Assembly: GCF_000003195.3 (NCBI RefSeq) | Contig: NC_012874.2 | Location: forward strand, 62,191,768 to 62,255,767 | Source of the DNA: Sorghum bicolor | Lineage: Eukaryota; Streptophyta; Magnoliopsida; Poales; Poaceae | Direction of reading: 5' to 3' | DNA: 64,000 nt | In this document: piece by piece, positions 21,765 through 33,325 of the stretch | How positions within the stretch are numbered: the first letter of the stretch is position 1 | Layout: every line of letters begins with the position of its first letter | Notes under the pieces: model-generated | What the model was told of the DNA's origin: nothing | Databases searched by the model: none | Seen by the model: only the letters and a program-made list of their open reading frames with translations | Position numbers and translations under genes: made by a program

Positions 21765-22953
21765 ATGTCCATGAGTTGTTCATTAGTGAATTCATTTTCA
21801 TCATCACTATCACTATCATGTTCATGTTCACTTTCACTTTCACTCTCATCATATTGTACCTTGTGGCCCTTGGCCATGAAGCATGAAGGAGTGTCGAAAA
21901 GTGATGGCTTGTTGATAGCAATGCTTGCAAGCGCCTTCTTCTTGGATGCCTTGTCATCATCACTAGAATCATCATCCGAAGAAGCATCACTATCCCATGT
22001 CACAACATAGGATCCACCCTTCTTCTTTTTCTTGAAGACCATCTTCTTCTCTTTCTTTTCTTTCTTCTCCTTCTTGTTCTTCTTGTCATGCTCATCATTG
22101 TCACTATTGTAAGGACAATCCGCCACAATATGATCGGGGCTTTTGCACTTGTAGCATAGCCTCACATGCTCCTTGTTCTTGAAGTGATCTCTTCTCTTTC
22201 TTGTGTGATAGCCCTTCTTCTTCATCATCTTGCCAAACTTGCGGACGAAGAGTGCTAGTGCTTCATCATCACTATCATCATTGGAGCACTCCTCATCACT
22301 TGATTCTTCCTTCTTGGCCTTGCCCTTGTTCTTGCTCTTGGATGAAGAGCTAGCTTTGAATACTACACTCTTTTTCTTCTTGTCATCATCATCCTTCTTC
22401 ATGACCTCATCATCATCATTGTCATTGTATTGATCTTCAGTCATGACATCTCCAAGTACCTCATTGGGAGATACACCGGTCAATCCACCTCTAAAGATGA
22501 TTGTTCTCAATGTCCTGAACCTCTTGGGCAAGCACATCAAGAACTTGTGAATGAAGTCCTCATCCTTCACTTTCTCACCAAGGCCCTTGAGATCATTGAT
22601 GATGACTGGGAGCCTATAGAACATCTCCGGTATTGATTCATCATCCTTCATTTGAAGTTTGAAAGCTTGTCTTTGAGCATATACAATTTGGCACTTTTTA
22701 CCGTTGTAGTGCCCTCATATGTTTCTTCTAGCCTTGTCCACACTTCACTTGCTCTCTCAAGATCTTTGACTTGTTCAAATACCTTTGAATCAATGCCATT
22801 ATAGATTGTGTTGAGAGCCATTGTATTGCATTGCTTGTTTGCTCTCTCATTGTCGGTGGGGTTGGCGGGGTCAAGGATCACAAAGTCATTCTCCGTGACT
22901 TCCCACACTCTGTCATTGATTGATCCAAGGTACATCTTCATTTTCTCTTCCAA
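21765..22953 (-). pseudogene. Copia gag, frameshifted
   Basis: RNA-binding capsid protein of the Copia element. The N-terminal part from 22953 (MYLGSINDRVWEV, ASEVWTRLEETYEGT) is the UBN2/DUF4219-type gag core. A missing base near 22650 shifts the frame into the second part (MKDDESIPEMFYRL onward). That part holds a CCHC zinc knuckle CYKCKSPDHIVADC, Lys-rich tracts and an acidic Ser/Asp/Glu tail. Coding runs into LTR sequence at 21764, where the deletion junction lies. Confidence 0.85.
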
Positions 22954-23069
22954 TAGTCAAAGGAACTTGTGCCATCAAAGAATGGTGGTTTGCCCCCAAC
23001 ATGGTTGAACACTATTTGAGCCATAATTTGAGCACCGAGGTTGTTAAGCCTTCACAAATGGTGACCACG

Positions 23070-23081
23070 GCTCTGATACCA
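23070..23081 (-). other. primer-binding site, initiator tRNA-Met
   Basis: TGGTATCAGAGC on the minus strand, two bases from the LTR end; the standard plant Copia primer site. Confidence 0.92.
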
Positions 23082-23083
23082 CT

Positions 23084-24867
23084 TGAAAGGTCCTAATATG
23101 GCTAGAGGGGGTGAATAGCCTATTTAAAAATTCTACAAACTCACTAGAGCAAGAGGTTAGTAAATAACAAAGCGAAGCTTTTTGCTCTAGCTCTAATGGG
23201 GTGTTTGCAAGCCACCTATCCAACAATTCTAGTTGATATAATCACTAGGCACACAAGAGCTATGTCACTACTTACACTAGAAAGCTGCTTAAAGTTTCTA
23301 TACAAGTAAGTAAGCTACTCTAGTTTGCGGGAATGTAAAAGAGATGGTTTGAACTTTATACCGCCGCGTAGAGGGGATGAACCAATCAATAATATGAAGT
23401 CCAATCACCGGGAGAAATCCAATGAACAATCACAATGGAGACACACAATTTTTCTCCCAAGGTTCACGTGCTTGCCGGCACACTACGTCCCCGTTGTGTC
23501 GACCAACACTTGGTGGTTCGGTGGCTAAAAGGTGTAGCATGAACCTCGTCCTCACTAGGACACCACAAGAATCTACCCACAAGTGAGGTAGCTCAATGAC
23601 ACGAGCAATCCACTAATGTTGCCTTTGGCTCTCCGCGAGGTAGGCACAAACCCCTCACAATCACCAGGAGATGGCCACGAACAATCACCAAATCGTGCCA
23701 ATGCTCCTCCGCTGCTCCAAGCCATCTAGGTGGCGGCAACCACCAAGAGTAACAAGAAAACCGCAGCTAGAACGATCCCCAAGTGCCACTAGATGCAATC
23801 ACTCAAGCAAATGCACTTGGAATCACTCCCAATCTCACAAAGATGTTTAATCTATGAATGAGATGAGTGGGAGGTGTTTGCTTAGGCTCACAAGGATGTC
23901 TGCGTCCGGTGGTCCAACGTCAGCCGCGTGTCAGAATCTAACGGTAACATGCAGAGCACCGGACGCTGAGCAAGATACCACCGGACGCGTCCGGTGCACA
24001 CCGGACCCATGCGCAGAGAGCTCCGCAAACTCGCACGGTCACCGGACGCAATCCCCCGGACGCACCCTGAGCATCCGGTGCTCACCGGACTCATGCGCAG
24101 AGAGGGTTGCAAAACGCCCTCACACCGGACGCTAACCACCGGGCGCTCTCAGAGTGCAGCCGGTGCTCAACCCTAGCAGGGTCAAGCACACCGGACTCTG
24201 AGGCCAGCATCCGGTGCCTCCACACTCAGCGTCCGGTGAGTGTTTCTCAGAGAGAAAACACTCCCGCGACTTCTCCAAATTTCCCACCGGCACAATAGAA
24301 AAAATGCACTTCATTTTCTCAAAAAGCGCCGAATCCCGCCGAGCAAGCTCGGCGGGAGGGAGAGAGGAACCCATCCTCTCTCTACCCTTCAAACTCCACC
24401 TCCTTCTCAAAGTGTGCCAACACCACAACGTGTAAACCAACAAGTGCACGTGTGTTAGCATTTTCACAAACAATTTCTTTGAAGGAGTTAAGTTAGCTCA
24501 CTAGGTTCTAAATGCATGCACATGAACAATGACACCTAGTGGCACTTGATAACCGCTTAGCCAAAGAATTCCCCTGTTTATAGTACGACTATCTATCCTA
24601 AATGTGATCACACCCTCTATGGTGTCTTGATCACCAAAACCAAAACCCTAAGCAATACCGTTGCCTTGATCTCCATAGGATTTTGTTTTTCTCTTTCTTC
24701 TTTTCCAAGTTGTGCACTTGATCATCTTGTGGTCATCACCATCATCACCATGATCATCTCTTGCTTCATCACTTGGCATGTACCAACCTCATTAAGTCTA
24801 CACATACTTAGCATAGAGGTTAGTACTAGGGTTTCATCAATTATCCAAAACCAAACTAGGGCTTTCA
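23084..24867 (-). repeat. 5' LTR of the Copia element, 1784 bp
   Basis: Complete LTR. A 360 bp block at 23890-24240 is packed with CACCGGAC/GTCCGGTG motifs in both orientations, followed by a GCCGAGC/GCTCGGC hairpin near 24345. Same family as 54586-56470 and, more distantly, 60703 onward. Confidence 0.9.
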
Positions 24868-26398
24868 AAACACCACTGTACGATATATATATAAAATATT
24901 CACGACCACGACAATAAGAACGCTAAAAGTTAGCGAAAGTTTGCTAGCTAGTAGAACTTACTTGTGGATGTATTATGTTAAGCGGCGCTTTACATCCACT
25001 GAGATGTTCACGGTCAATGAATCTTTCCCAAACCCTACACACAGCCATTGTGGATCGTGAACTAATAATTACAGAGTCATATTATGATATTTTTCTAGCT
25101 GAGATCGACATTACGTACCTTTGAATAATGTTTACCATTTGTTGATAATTTTCTTGTGGTTTTCTCATTGAGTCAAAGATTATCAACCGGTTCTTGGAAA
25201 TTTCAATGTCCATGAGTATCCAGTGAAAGTTGTTTACACACATATATATATAGTCAGGCCTATATATAACTATATAAAACTTGTCTCGAGTAATAATAAG
25301 TAAAATAAAATATGCATGCACTTACTAACTATATAACTCACTCAAAGTTGAAGGGGAAGAGTATTTTTTGTTTTTCTTTTTGGTTCACAAAGAACCTCAT
25401 AAGATTGGTGCAGACTTCTGTCTCATGAGCTGCTGTCCACACTACCTGCGGAGCCTTGAAAACAATATAAGGGTCAACGAACCCAATACTATTGTCATTT
25501 CTCATTCTGAGCTCTCTCATTTGGTGCCTGCATATATACATACAAATCCCAAGTGTGTAAGGATTATATACATATAATTAAAGAAGTTAGAAGTATAATA
25601 AAAAGAAAAAAAATACTTACAGACAAAAGCAGCTGACAAGAGATTTGTCGAGAGCGTCGAGGTGACATAATTGGTGCAATTCTTCGAACTGCACGTATAT
25701 GAGGTCATCTCAACAGAAGTAGTGATGTTGTCTAATACGAACAGAAATCCAATTCTCTCCCCTTTTAGACGCCTCAATGCACCATTTGTTTATTGCAAAG
25801 ATTTGTGTGCCGAGCTCATGTAAACGCTGAGGGTCGAATAGACTCCTGCCTGGTTCATATCTTACCCTCCATTGATCAACTACCTCAGCTTTTTCAAATG
25901 TTTGGCATCAAGAATGGCGGCAATTTCTTCCATATTTAAACCGCTCTGTCCAAAGTAACGCTCAAGCGAGTCTAGCTCAGACAACGCTAAGGATTTCTTT
26001 GGCATCAAGTCTTCATTTGAGTCGTATTGATTTGGCACAATCAAAGGGGGCACCGGTTTTGATACTTCTCCGAGCTGTGGGACCCCCTTTCCTACTCTCT
26101 TCCTAGGCTGTGAAGACTTGACCAGAGACCGCTCATAGTCCGAAAGTGCTGGCTTTTTCTGAGCTTCGCGTTGCTTCTTTTGCTGGTCCGCCACCTTCTG
26201 CCTCAGTTCCGATGGGTTTACATAAAAGTACGGCTTTTCTGGGTTTAGCCGCTTTTTTCTATCCTCCTTCAATTTATCAAAAAATTGTTTCACCTCAGCT
26301 TTGGATGCAGCAATTAACTTCTCTTCACTCTTTTCATAAGATAATTTTTCTGGTGTCTTAGCTCTCTTTGCTGAGGCAGCCTTCTTTGGAGGTGGGAC

Positions 26399-28752
26399 TG
26401 TAATACCCGATTTTAAGGACAAAATCAGATATGCACCATATGTGAGTTTTTGAGACCAAATCTCACATATAGCTACAAATAAGGGGTAATATCAAAAGAC
26501 AATGCATAAGTTATATAACGTAATAATAAATCAGAGATAACCTTAAGCAGCAAACAGTGGATAGACAACTCCAACTTCGGGTTGATCACAAGCCTAACAC
26601 TCCTCCTGAAGTTTGTGGGGAAATAGCAAGAGTGAGTCCATGTCGAACTCCACAAGTATAGCAACTAGATTGTATAGCTCCCACAATCTCATGATCAATG
26701 TGACATAAATAATGTAGAGCATTAAACAATAAATAATGAGTATTTTAACACAACGAGAATCATCATCGTCCGAGATGATCAGCCTCTTAACCCACTACCA
26801 AGGAAGGACGGCAGGGATCACTATGAAGCCTTTCAAAAGTTCGTCTAACATGTTAGGGCCACAAGGTTTCCTTTGCGCGCAGATATAGAGCCCCCCTTCC
26901 GATGGCACAATGACTCGTAGCCTATACACATACAGACAGAGGCCACACTATACCCAAAACGGTTCAGCCCCTCCGCCCTTTCGGATAACCTCTAACAAGC
27001 TAGAAAAGGTCTTCATACTGAGCTAAAGCCAGAGCCATTATAGCCCTCATGGTTGCACTGTTGTCCCGGTTATCACTTACAGATAAATCATCAAGTTGCT
27101 AAAAAGTCATTTTTATCATTTATTGCTTAACATTACTCTAGCCACAGGATCATGGTCACAGAAATAAAATTCGAATGCTATACTTGCCTTGATCCAAATG
27201 CTCTTGCTTATCATTTTGGTTCTGCTGGTCTCACTTGTCCAAGGCTCTCATCTTGGTCACCGAAAACTGCTCTCCGTCTAAACTCGATCATCGATCATCA
27301 ACACACAAACAAACGGAGACAACATACACGAAGCAAACAAGGCTACAATTAGAACAGTACACCAATCATATAAAAATAGTATGAAAAGTTTGAAAATGAT
27401 TCGACGCATCGCTACGATTTCATAGACGTAAAGATCACGAAAATCGAAGCTAAAACGGAGAAGTTATGAATTTTCTAAGATTTTATATAGAAAAGTAATT
27501 GATTAATTAGGGTCACGAAAATAAAAAGTTTCAAACTGAGAAAACAATGTTACTAACATGTAGAGCTCATTAAAACGAACCTAACGCAATTTGAATGCGT
27601 AATATCGGAGTTAAAATGAATATTTTATGGCCAAAAGAAAGTCAGTGGCAATTCTGTAAATAGTGAAAACGTATTTTTAATCTAAAACCGAGCTGTTTGT
27701 ATTTTTCAAACTGAAAGATAAAGTGATTGGGGCTTACGTTGGTGGACAGGGAGTAGATTCACCGGCAGTGACGCTTTCTTGGAGCTACAGCAACGCCGGA
27801 GCAGCCGACCGTTCTTAGATGTCGTGTATAGACGAGACGATGGCGATCACGTTGTAGAAAAGAAAATATAAATTTTATTTTACTATCTTAGGAATTCTCA
27901 AATTAGAGGCTTCCCATATGATAGTCTTTGATGTGCTTTGCCTAAGGGGTTGGTACATATATATATAGGGAGAAAAACTCCCCAACTCCACGTCAACTAG
28001 CGATATGGTACTAAGTGATTTGCAACCTTCATCTTTACTAATAGGCCTAGTTAATTATTAAAGCCCATTAGTAAACAAAGACATTGACCATTGAGATCAT
28101 GGGCTTGAGCGTGAGATAAAATGAAAGATTTTATTATTTTCGAAATTAATTAATTTGGCGAATAAAATAATCCTAGAAAAGTCCAGAATTATGATTTAAG
28201 CCATGAAAAATACTCCGAAAGCTTCAAAAATTCAGGAAAAATTCTCAGAGATATTATAGAACATTGGGAACCCGAATAGAGCTTTTGGAGCTCATGAGAA
28301 GATTGTTTGGAGCATCTAAAAATTAGATCATGCTCACAGAAAAGTGAGAACAAATGCTGAAAAAATTCCCGAAAAATTTGTAGAGAGTGCTTGATGGATG
28401 AGGAACTAAAAGAAGTGCTTTGAGTGACAAAGAAAATATTTTAGGAAGGTCCTAATAAAAATTTAAGCTTAGAAACAAGAAATTTGGTTGTAGATAAAAG
28501 ATAAATACGTGCCGAATAAGGAAGATCGATCTACTAAACGTATTTTAAATATTTTTCCTACTATCAACACATAAAGGAGCAACAAGCATCACATCAAAAC
28601 ATATGCACCAGCATGTATGCATAATAATATTGCTAAGCCTTATGATAAATTTTAATTTAATGAAAAATATTATTTTTCCTATATTTTCATGAGCATAAAA
28701 AATTAAATAATTTTATCTATATTTCAAAAGGAGTAAATATTAGGGTGTTACA
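26399..28752. mobile_element. solo LTR, Gypsy (Tekay/Del-like ends)
   Basis: Starts TGTAATACCCG and ends GGGTGTTACA, with perfect 5 bp duplication GGGAC on both sides (26394-26398 and 28753-28757). No internal coding DNA, so LTR-LTR recombination has removed the body. TGTAACACCC...GGGTGTTACA ends are typical of large Tekay/Del-type chromovirus LTRs; that assignment is inference. It splits a Pro-rich exon of the CACTA gene; removing the LTR and one duplication restores continuous reading (SSVP then PPKKAAS). Confidence 0.88.
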
Positions 28753-30989
28753 GGGACCGATGACTTCGGTCGTTCTTGGGCGGACCGCTTCTGACTACCT
28801 CGCTTTGGAGGCGAGGGGACCGACCGTGCACTCTTTGGAGAGGGCGGTGCAGGCGGTGGAGGTGGTGGGGCCGATCTTTTCGGTGTTGGAGAACGCGGTG
28901 GAGGAGTAGGAGACCTCGGTGGAGGAGGTGGAAACCGTGGTGGAGGCGGTGGCGGGGTCGGTGTGGCCGCCGCAGGTGTTGGAGGAGATCCAGCATTGTC
29001 ACCGCCCGCAGCACTATGATGCGCTGGGGAGAGAACTGGACTTAGGTTGGAGGAGTCCCTGCAAAGAAAACAATTACAAGTTTTGTGAGCAAGCTTTTTT
29101 TTAATTCCAATACATAATAAATAATATAAGAAGTAAAATCACACACAAACCTATGTTGAGGAATAATTATGAAGCGCTTGTGCGAACAAATAAATGTCTT
29201 CTCAGCTTCACCTAAGGTCTTCTCTCCGTCTCCCCCTTCTATGTCTAGAGGCACATTGCCACAACCTTTCTCAACCCTATCAACCGAGACGCTAGCATAT
29301 CCACCAGGTACTGGTCGATTATGGATTCTTGGAGTTCTCGTTCGGTCGATAGGGTTGACAACAGCGATAGCCACCTTTTTTGTTGCATTCCCATCTGGTA
29401 CATGCAGCTCACTGGTAGTAAAAGCCTCTGTGACATCATCCACGGGGAAGTGTAGCTTCGTGTCATCCTGAATGGTTGGTACTTTCGTGGATGCGCAGCT
29501 GCTTTTCAACTGGCCTAGGGGGCTAACGTTGACCTCAGGCTGTGATGTACCTTGCCCTTTCGTCATTTGACTAAGTGCTGCTTGCACTTGCCTTTGAATC
29601 TCCGCCTGCATTCATTCTTCACGAGCTTTCTCGCGCTCTTCTGACTGCAGAACAAAAGCTTCTAGGTGGCGGATCCGCTCTGCCTCCTCATCTTTCTTTC
29701 TCTGGCGGCTTCTGTAGGTATCTTGATCGGCTTGGAATGATTGCAGCCACGGAACTGCCCCATAGCCTCTCGTACGCCCACCGTGCTCAGGATTTTCAAG
29801 CGCATAGGTGAGTTCATCCTTCTCCCTGTTAGGCCTGAACTCACCAGACTGAACCGCCTCTCATGCACGGACTAGTCTCTCTGCTGCTCTAGAGATTTCT
29901 TGGCCCCAAACTAGCGCCCCGGTGTCTGGATCCACGCTTCGCCCATGACCGTAGAACCAATGCTTGGAGCGCTCGCTCCAATTCTTTGCTATTGTCTCAG
30001 GTGTGACCCCCCTAGCAAGCATCTCCTGTTCCATTCGGTCCCACTTGGGAACAGCACTCTTATAACCACCTGATCCCATATGATGGTGGTATGTCTTTTT
30101 ACTTGCATTCTCTTTGTTTCTAATGGCTCGTTCCTCGCCCTCTTCTGATGTTTTGTACTGCACAAAGTCATCCCAGAAGGCCCTCAGCTTTACATATTGC
30201 TTGAGGTTGAAATTTGGAGTCTCGTTTTTCTTGACATATTTATTGTACAAAGTCTTCTTCCAATTCTAGAACAGTACTGCCATCTTCTTCATAGTCCAGT
30301 CATAAATTCGCACCTTCAACTCTTCATCGTTGGTGTCGAAGGTGAAAACGTCTGTGACGGCTTTCCAAACTAACTCCTTGTCACGATCAGAGACAAAACT
30401 GATCTCAGGAGCACCTCGCTTCTCTCTCCATTCACGAGCACTAATCGGTATTTGATCTCTCACAAGATATCCACAGTGACTAACATATTTATTTGCATGT
30501 TCACCAAGTGGTCTGCCTGTAGCTATCTCAAACTCAGAGATTACATAGCGGCCCTCCAACGGCTTCTTTGGCCCTCGTGGAGGTACGCTTCTCCCCGTAG
30601 AGGTCGATCCAGAAGGCTACACGTAGATATAGAAATAAAAATACTAAATTAATAACCAAGTAATAAGTCTAAAACCTAATGTAAGAGATGCATTAATTAT
30701 ATATGTTTACATTTACATATACCTCGCCAGTATTTTCTTCTTGTTGCACGACAAGTTGTTGCTCAGGAGCATTGCCCTCTTGTTGCTCAGGGGCATTGTC
30801 CTCTTGTTTCTCAGTCGGATTGCCTTGCATGATCTCGTGGTAATCAATAAAGTACTGACTACCGTCGTCGATTATATTTCGAGTGGCATCTTTCATATAA
30901 TCAGGATCATCATGAGGACGGTCAGCCATTTCTATGTCTGCAACCATACATATAAATATTCTATATAAGATAAGAAATACACTAGAATA

Positions 30990-31690
30990 ATATACTAAAA
31001 ACAATACTAGAATAATAGTACAAACAATAATATATAAAACACTACTAGAATAACAGTACAAACAATAATATATACAAAACACTACTTGAATAAATTTGGT
31101 GGGTAAACACTACTAGAATATATATTAAAGACTTATATACTACTACTAGTACTACTACAAATGAAAGTGTTGTAGTGCTATAAAAATAATACTAGAATCT
31201 TTTATGCCAAGTAATACACTAGAATAATATACTAAAAACAATACTAGAATAATAGTACAAATAATAATATATACAAAACACTACTAGAATAAATTTGGTG
31301 GGTAAACACTACTAGAATATATATTAGAGACTTATATATACTACTAGTAGTACTACTACAAATGAAAGTGTTGAAGTGCTCTAAAAATAATACTAGAATC
31401 TTTTAAGCCAAGTAATACACTAGAATAATATACTAAAAAACAATAATAGAATAATAGTACAAACAATAATATATACAAAACACAACTAGAATAAATTTGG
31501 TGGGTAAACACTACTAGAATATATATTAGAGACTTATATATACTACTAGTAGTACTACTACAAATGAAAGTGTTGGAGTGCTCTAAAAATAATACTAGAA
31601 TCTTTTAAACCAAGTAATACGCTAGAATAATATACTAAAAACAATACTAGAATAATAGTACAAACAATAATATATACAAAACACTAGAAA
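30990..31690. repeat. tandem repeat, unit about 200 bp, three copies
   Basis: The landmark GGGTAAACACTACTAGAATA recurs at about 31101, 31300 and 31502 (spacing 199 and 202). Units are AT-rich and built of shorter ACTAGAATAATA words. It lies upstream of the second CACTA gene's first coding exon, probably in its 5' intron. Confidence 0.85.
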
Positions 31691-31699
31691 AAAAAAGAT

Positions 31700-32110
31700 A
31701 CAAAAATAATACAAGAATAATATTAATATACTAAAAACTATTACAATAGAATAATATATTTTTTAGTGTATAATATATATATATATACACACAATTCAGT
31801 GTGGTTTAGTGTAAATATATAATAACATTTAATTAATATACATATATTTATTTATTTTTTTTAGATATATGCATGCATGGCGGTTGTGGAGGGTATATAC
31901 GTGTGAGATCGATGTGTTCTCGGTGTAGAGATGGCCGAAGTTAGCCGCGCCTGCGGCGGCGCTGGCGGCGGAGGCGGTGGCGACGCTGGAGACGGCGGGG
32001 GGGCGCTGGAGACGGCGGCGGTGGCGCTGGAGACGAGTCGCGCGCGGTAAACGAACGGCCAGCAGCGCAGGAAACTTCTCTGCTCGATGAAGACGAAGAG
32101 TGCTTCAGAT
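31700..32110. other. AT-rich leader plus GC-rich 5' exon region of the second CACTA gene
   Basis: AT-rich to 31900, then GGC-rich DNA (31930-32040) complementary to Pro/Arg-rich codons. It lies between the TATA box at 32130 and the ATG at 30929 and is probably 5'UTR and first intron. No protein is supportable. Confidence 0.4.
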
Positions 32111-32125
32111 CTAGGGCGCCTGTGC

Positions 32126-32136
32126 GCTTATATAGG
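32126..32136 (-). promoter_or_regulatory. internal CACTA promoter, TATA box
   Basis: CTATATAAGCG on the minus strand, flanked upstream by two CACCGGTT/GCTAAAGGGTCC subterminal-type repeats (32140-32265). Placed to drive the second gene leftward. Confidence 0.65.
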
Positions 32137-32139
32137 GGC

Positions 32140-32270
32140 GGACCCTTTAGCACCGGTTCCAGCCACGGACCGATGCTAAATGGTCCTGCGCGCGCTAGGG
32201 CGAGCTCCTGAAATTTTAGGACCCTTTAGCACCGGTTCCCACTATGGGCCGGTGCTAAAAGCCCTATTTT
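32140..32270. repeat. internal copy of CACTA subterminal repeats
   Basis: Two copies of GGACCCTTTAGCACCGGTTCC with inverted partners, the same words found at the right terminus (37800-37925). Confidence 0.8.
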
Positions 32271-32649
32271 TTAGTTTAGGGTATTTCAATTGTTTATATA
32301 TACAGTTTATATTATAAATTGTATGGTAAATTAAATATTTTGCATAATATTTTTTAAACAGTGACAAATATTGTAATTTTTTTAATGTACACTTGAAAAT
32401 TTTTAACCTTAAATATCTTATTGTATTTTTATAATTTGCAATGATTTTGTAAGAAATGTTTAGTATTTTGTTAATGCAAAAATATATTATTCCAATAAAT
32501 TTACAAAAACTATATCCAATCAACTGAAAATTTATTTTCACATCATATTGATGTAAAACTTTTTATTTTTATTATTTATTACTCAGAATGCTAGTAGGGT
32601 ATTGTTTTCATCAAATAAAAAATCTATTTATCATATAAAAATATATATC

Positions 32650-33275
32650 TTGATGAACACACCCTTTGACCGAACCCTAGATTGTCCCAAATGGAAAAGT
32701 CATGAATACAAAGTTTCCTACACTCATCAAGTTCTACATTTTGTCTAATGGTCAACTTTTCATTTGGAAAAGTTTGAACCTCTGAATTTTGAATTTTCAG
32801 AGAATTCATAGCCACGCAGCGGTTTCGGAACCCTAGATGGTCTCGAATGGAAAAGTCATGAATACTAATATTGTTCCACTCATCAAAATCTACATTTCAT
32901 ATATAGACCATTTTTGCATTTGACAAAGTTTTGGGAATGTGTAGTTGAAAATCCACAATTGACACATATAGTTTCATATAGTTTGTGTGAGTTTCAAGAA
33001 TTGGTGGGTATTGTTAACTTAAACTTTCTCAAATGGAAAAGTTGTGTATATAAAAAGTTTAGATCTTGATGATATCTAACAACTTGGTATTCAAAATTTT
33101 TTCATTTGAAGTCATCAAATGGGTCATTTGATCAAGTTTGACCAAAGTCAAAGCATTGGTTTTTACAAAAACACCCTTTGGCCGAACCCAAGATGGTCCC
33201 AAATGGAAAAGTCATGAATACAAAGTTTGATACACTCATCAAAATTCACAATTCTCAAATATAGTTTCATACAAT
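32650..33275. repeat. dispersed repeat in the TNP2 3' flank
   Basis: A roughly 90 bp segment containing GAACCCTAGATGGTCTCAAA and GGAAAAGTCATGAATAC recurs three times (about 32660, 32828, 33183) with divergence. Non-coding. Confidence 0.7.
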
Positions 33276-33325
33276 TCTCAGAATTCGTACATTTTACAAC
33301 ACATACTATTAAACATGACTTTATG

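Larger units (their letters stand above)
21195..24867 (-). mobile_element. Ty1/Copia-type element, pol and half of one LTR deleted
   Basis: Ends TGAAAG...CTTTCA, with 5 bp duplication AAACA on both sides (21190-21194 and 24868-24872). In element orientation (leftward): complete 5' LTR 24867-23084, initiator-Met primer site 23081-23070, frameshifted gag, then a junction at about 21764 straight into the terminal 570 bp of the 3' LTR. Protease, integrase and RT are absent. It interrupts the Ulp1 exon of the host CACTA seven bases after a splice acceptor. Confidence 0.9.
20843..30929 (-). pseudogene. CACTA second gene: En/Spm (Ptta) domain, DUF8039-like region and Ulp1-type protease
   Basis: A long multi-exon gene. 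Exon 1 starts at ATG 30929 (MADRPHDDPDYMKD) and ends at a GT near 30721. Next come the plant En/Spm-type domain (about 30600-29861: NLKQYVKLRAFWDDF, GSGGYKSAVPKWDRME, NWSERSKHWFYGHGRS), a DUF8039-like region (29450-29190: ELHVPDGN, PLDIEGGDGEKTLGEA), a Pro-rich linker (about 29030-28753), a Lys-rich segment (26398-25880) and a C48/Ulp1 protease. The protease His is in NNFHWILMDI and the Asp in LIIFDSMRKP. The expected catalytic Cys reads Tyr (GNNLYAYYVC, about 21150). The last exon ends at TAG 20845-20843. Stops at about 30267, 29863, 29610 and 25713 and a frameshift near 25885 kill it. The solo LTR and the Copia element both sit in exons. Confidence 0.75.

Noticed and set aside
21195..24867. 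Complete autonomous Copia element
   Set aside because: Protease, integrase and RT are absent and one LTR is truncated at the junction with gag.
28748..29045. His/Arg- or Trp/Arg-rich open frames around 28.8-29.0 kb
   Set aside because: Wrong-frame readings of the Pro-rich linker of the second CACTA gene.
30990..31690. CRISPR-like array from evenly spaced repeats
   Set aside because: Units are 200 bp tandem copies in a plant transposon, with no unique spacers.
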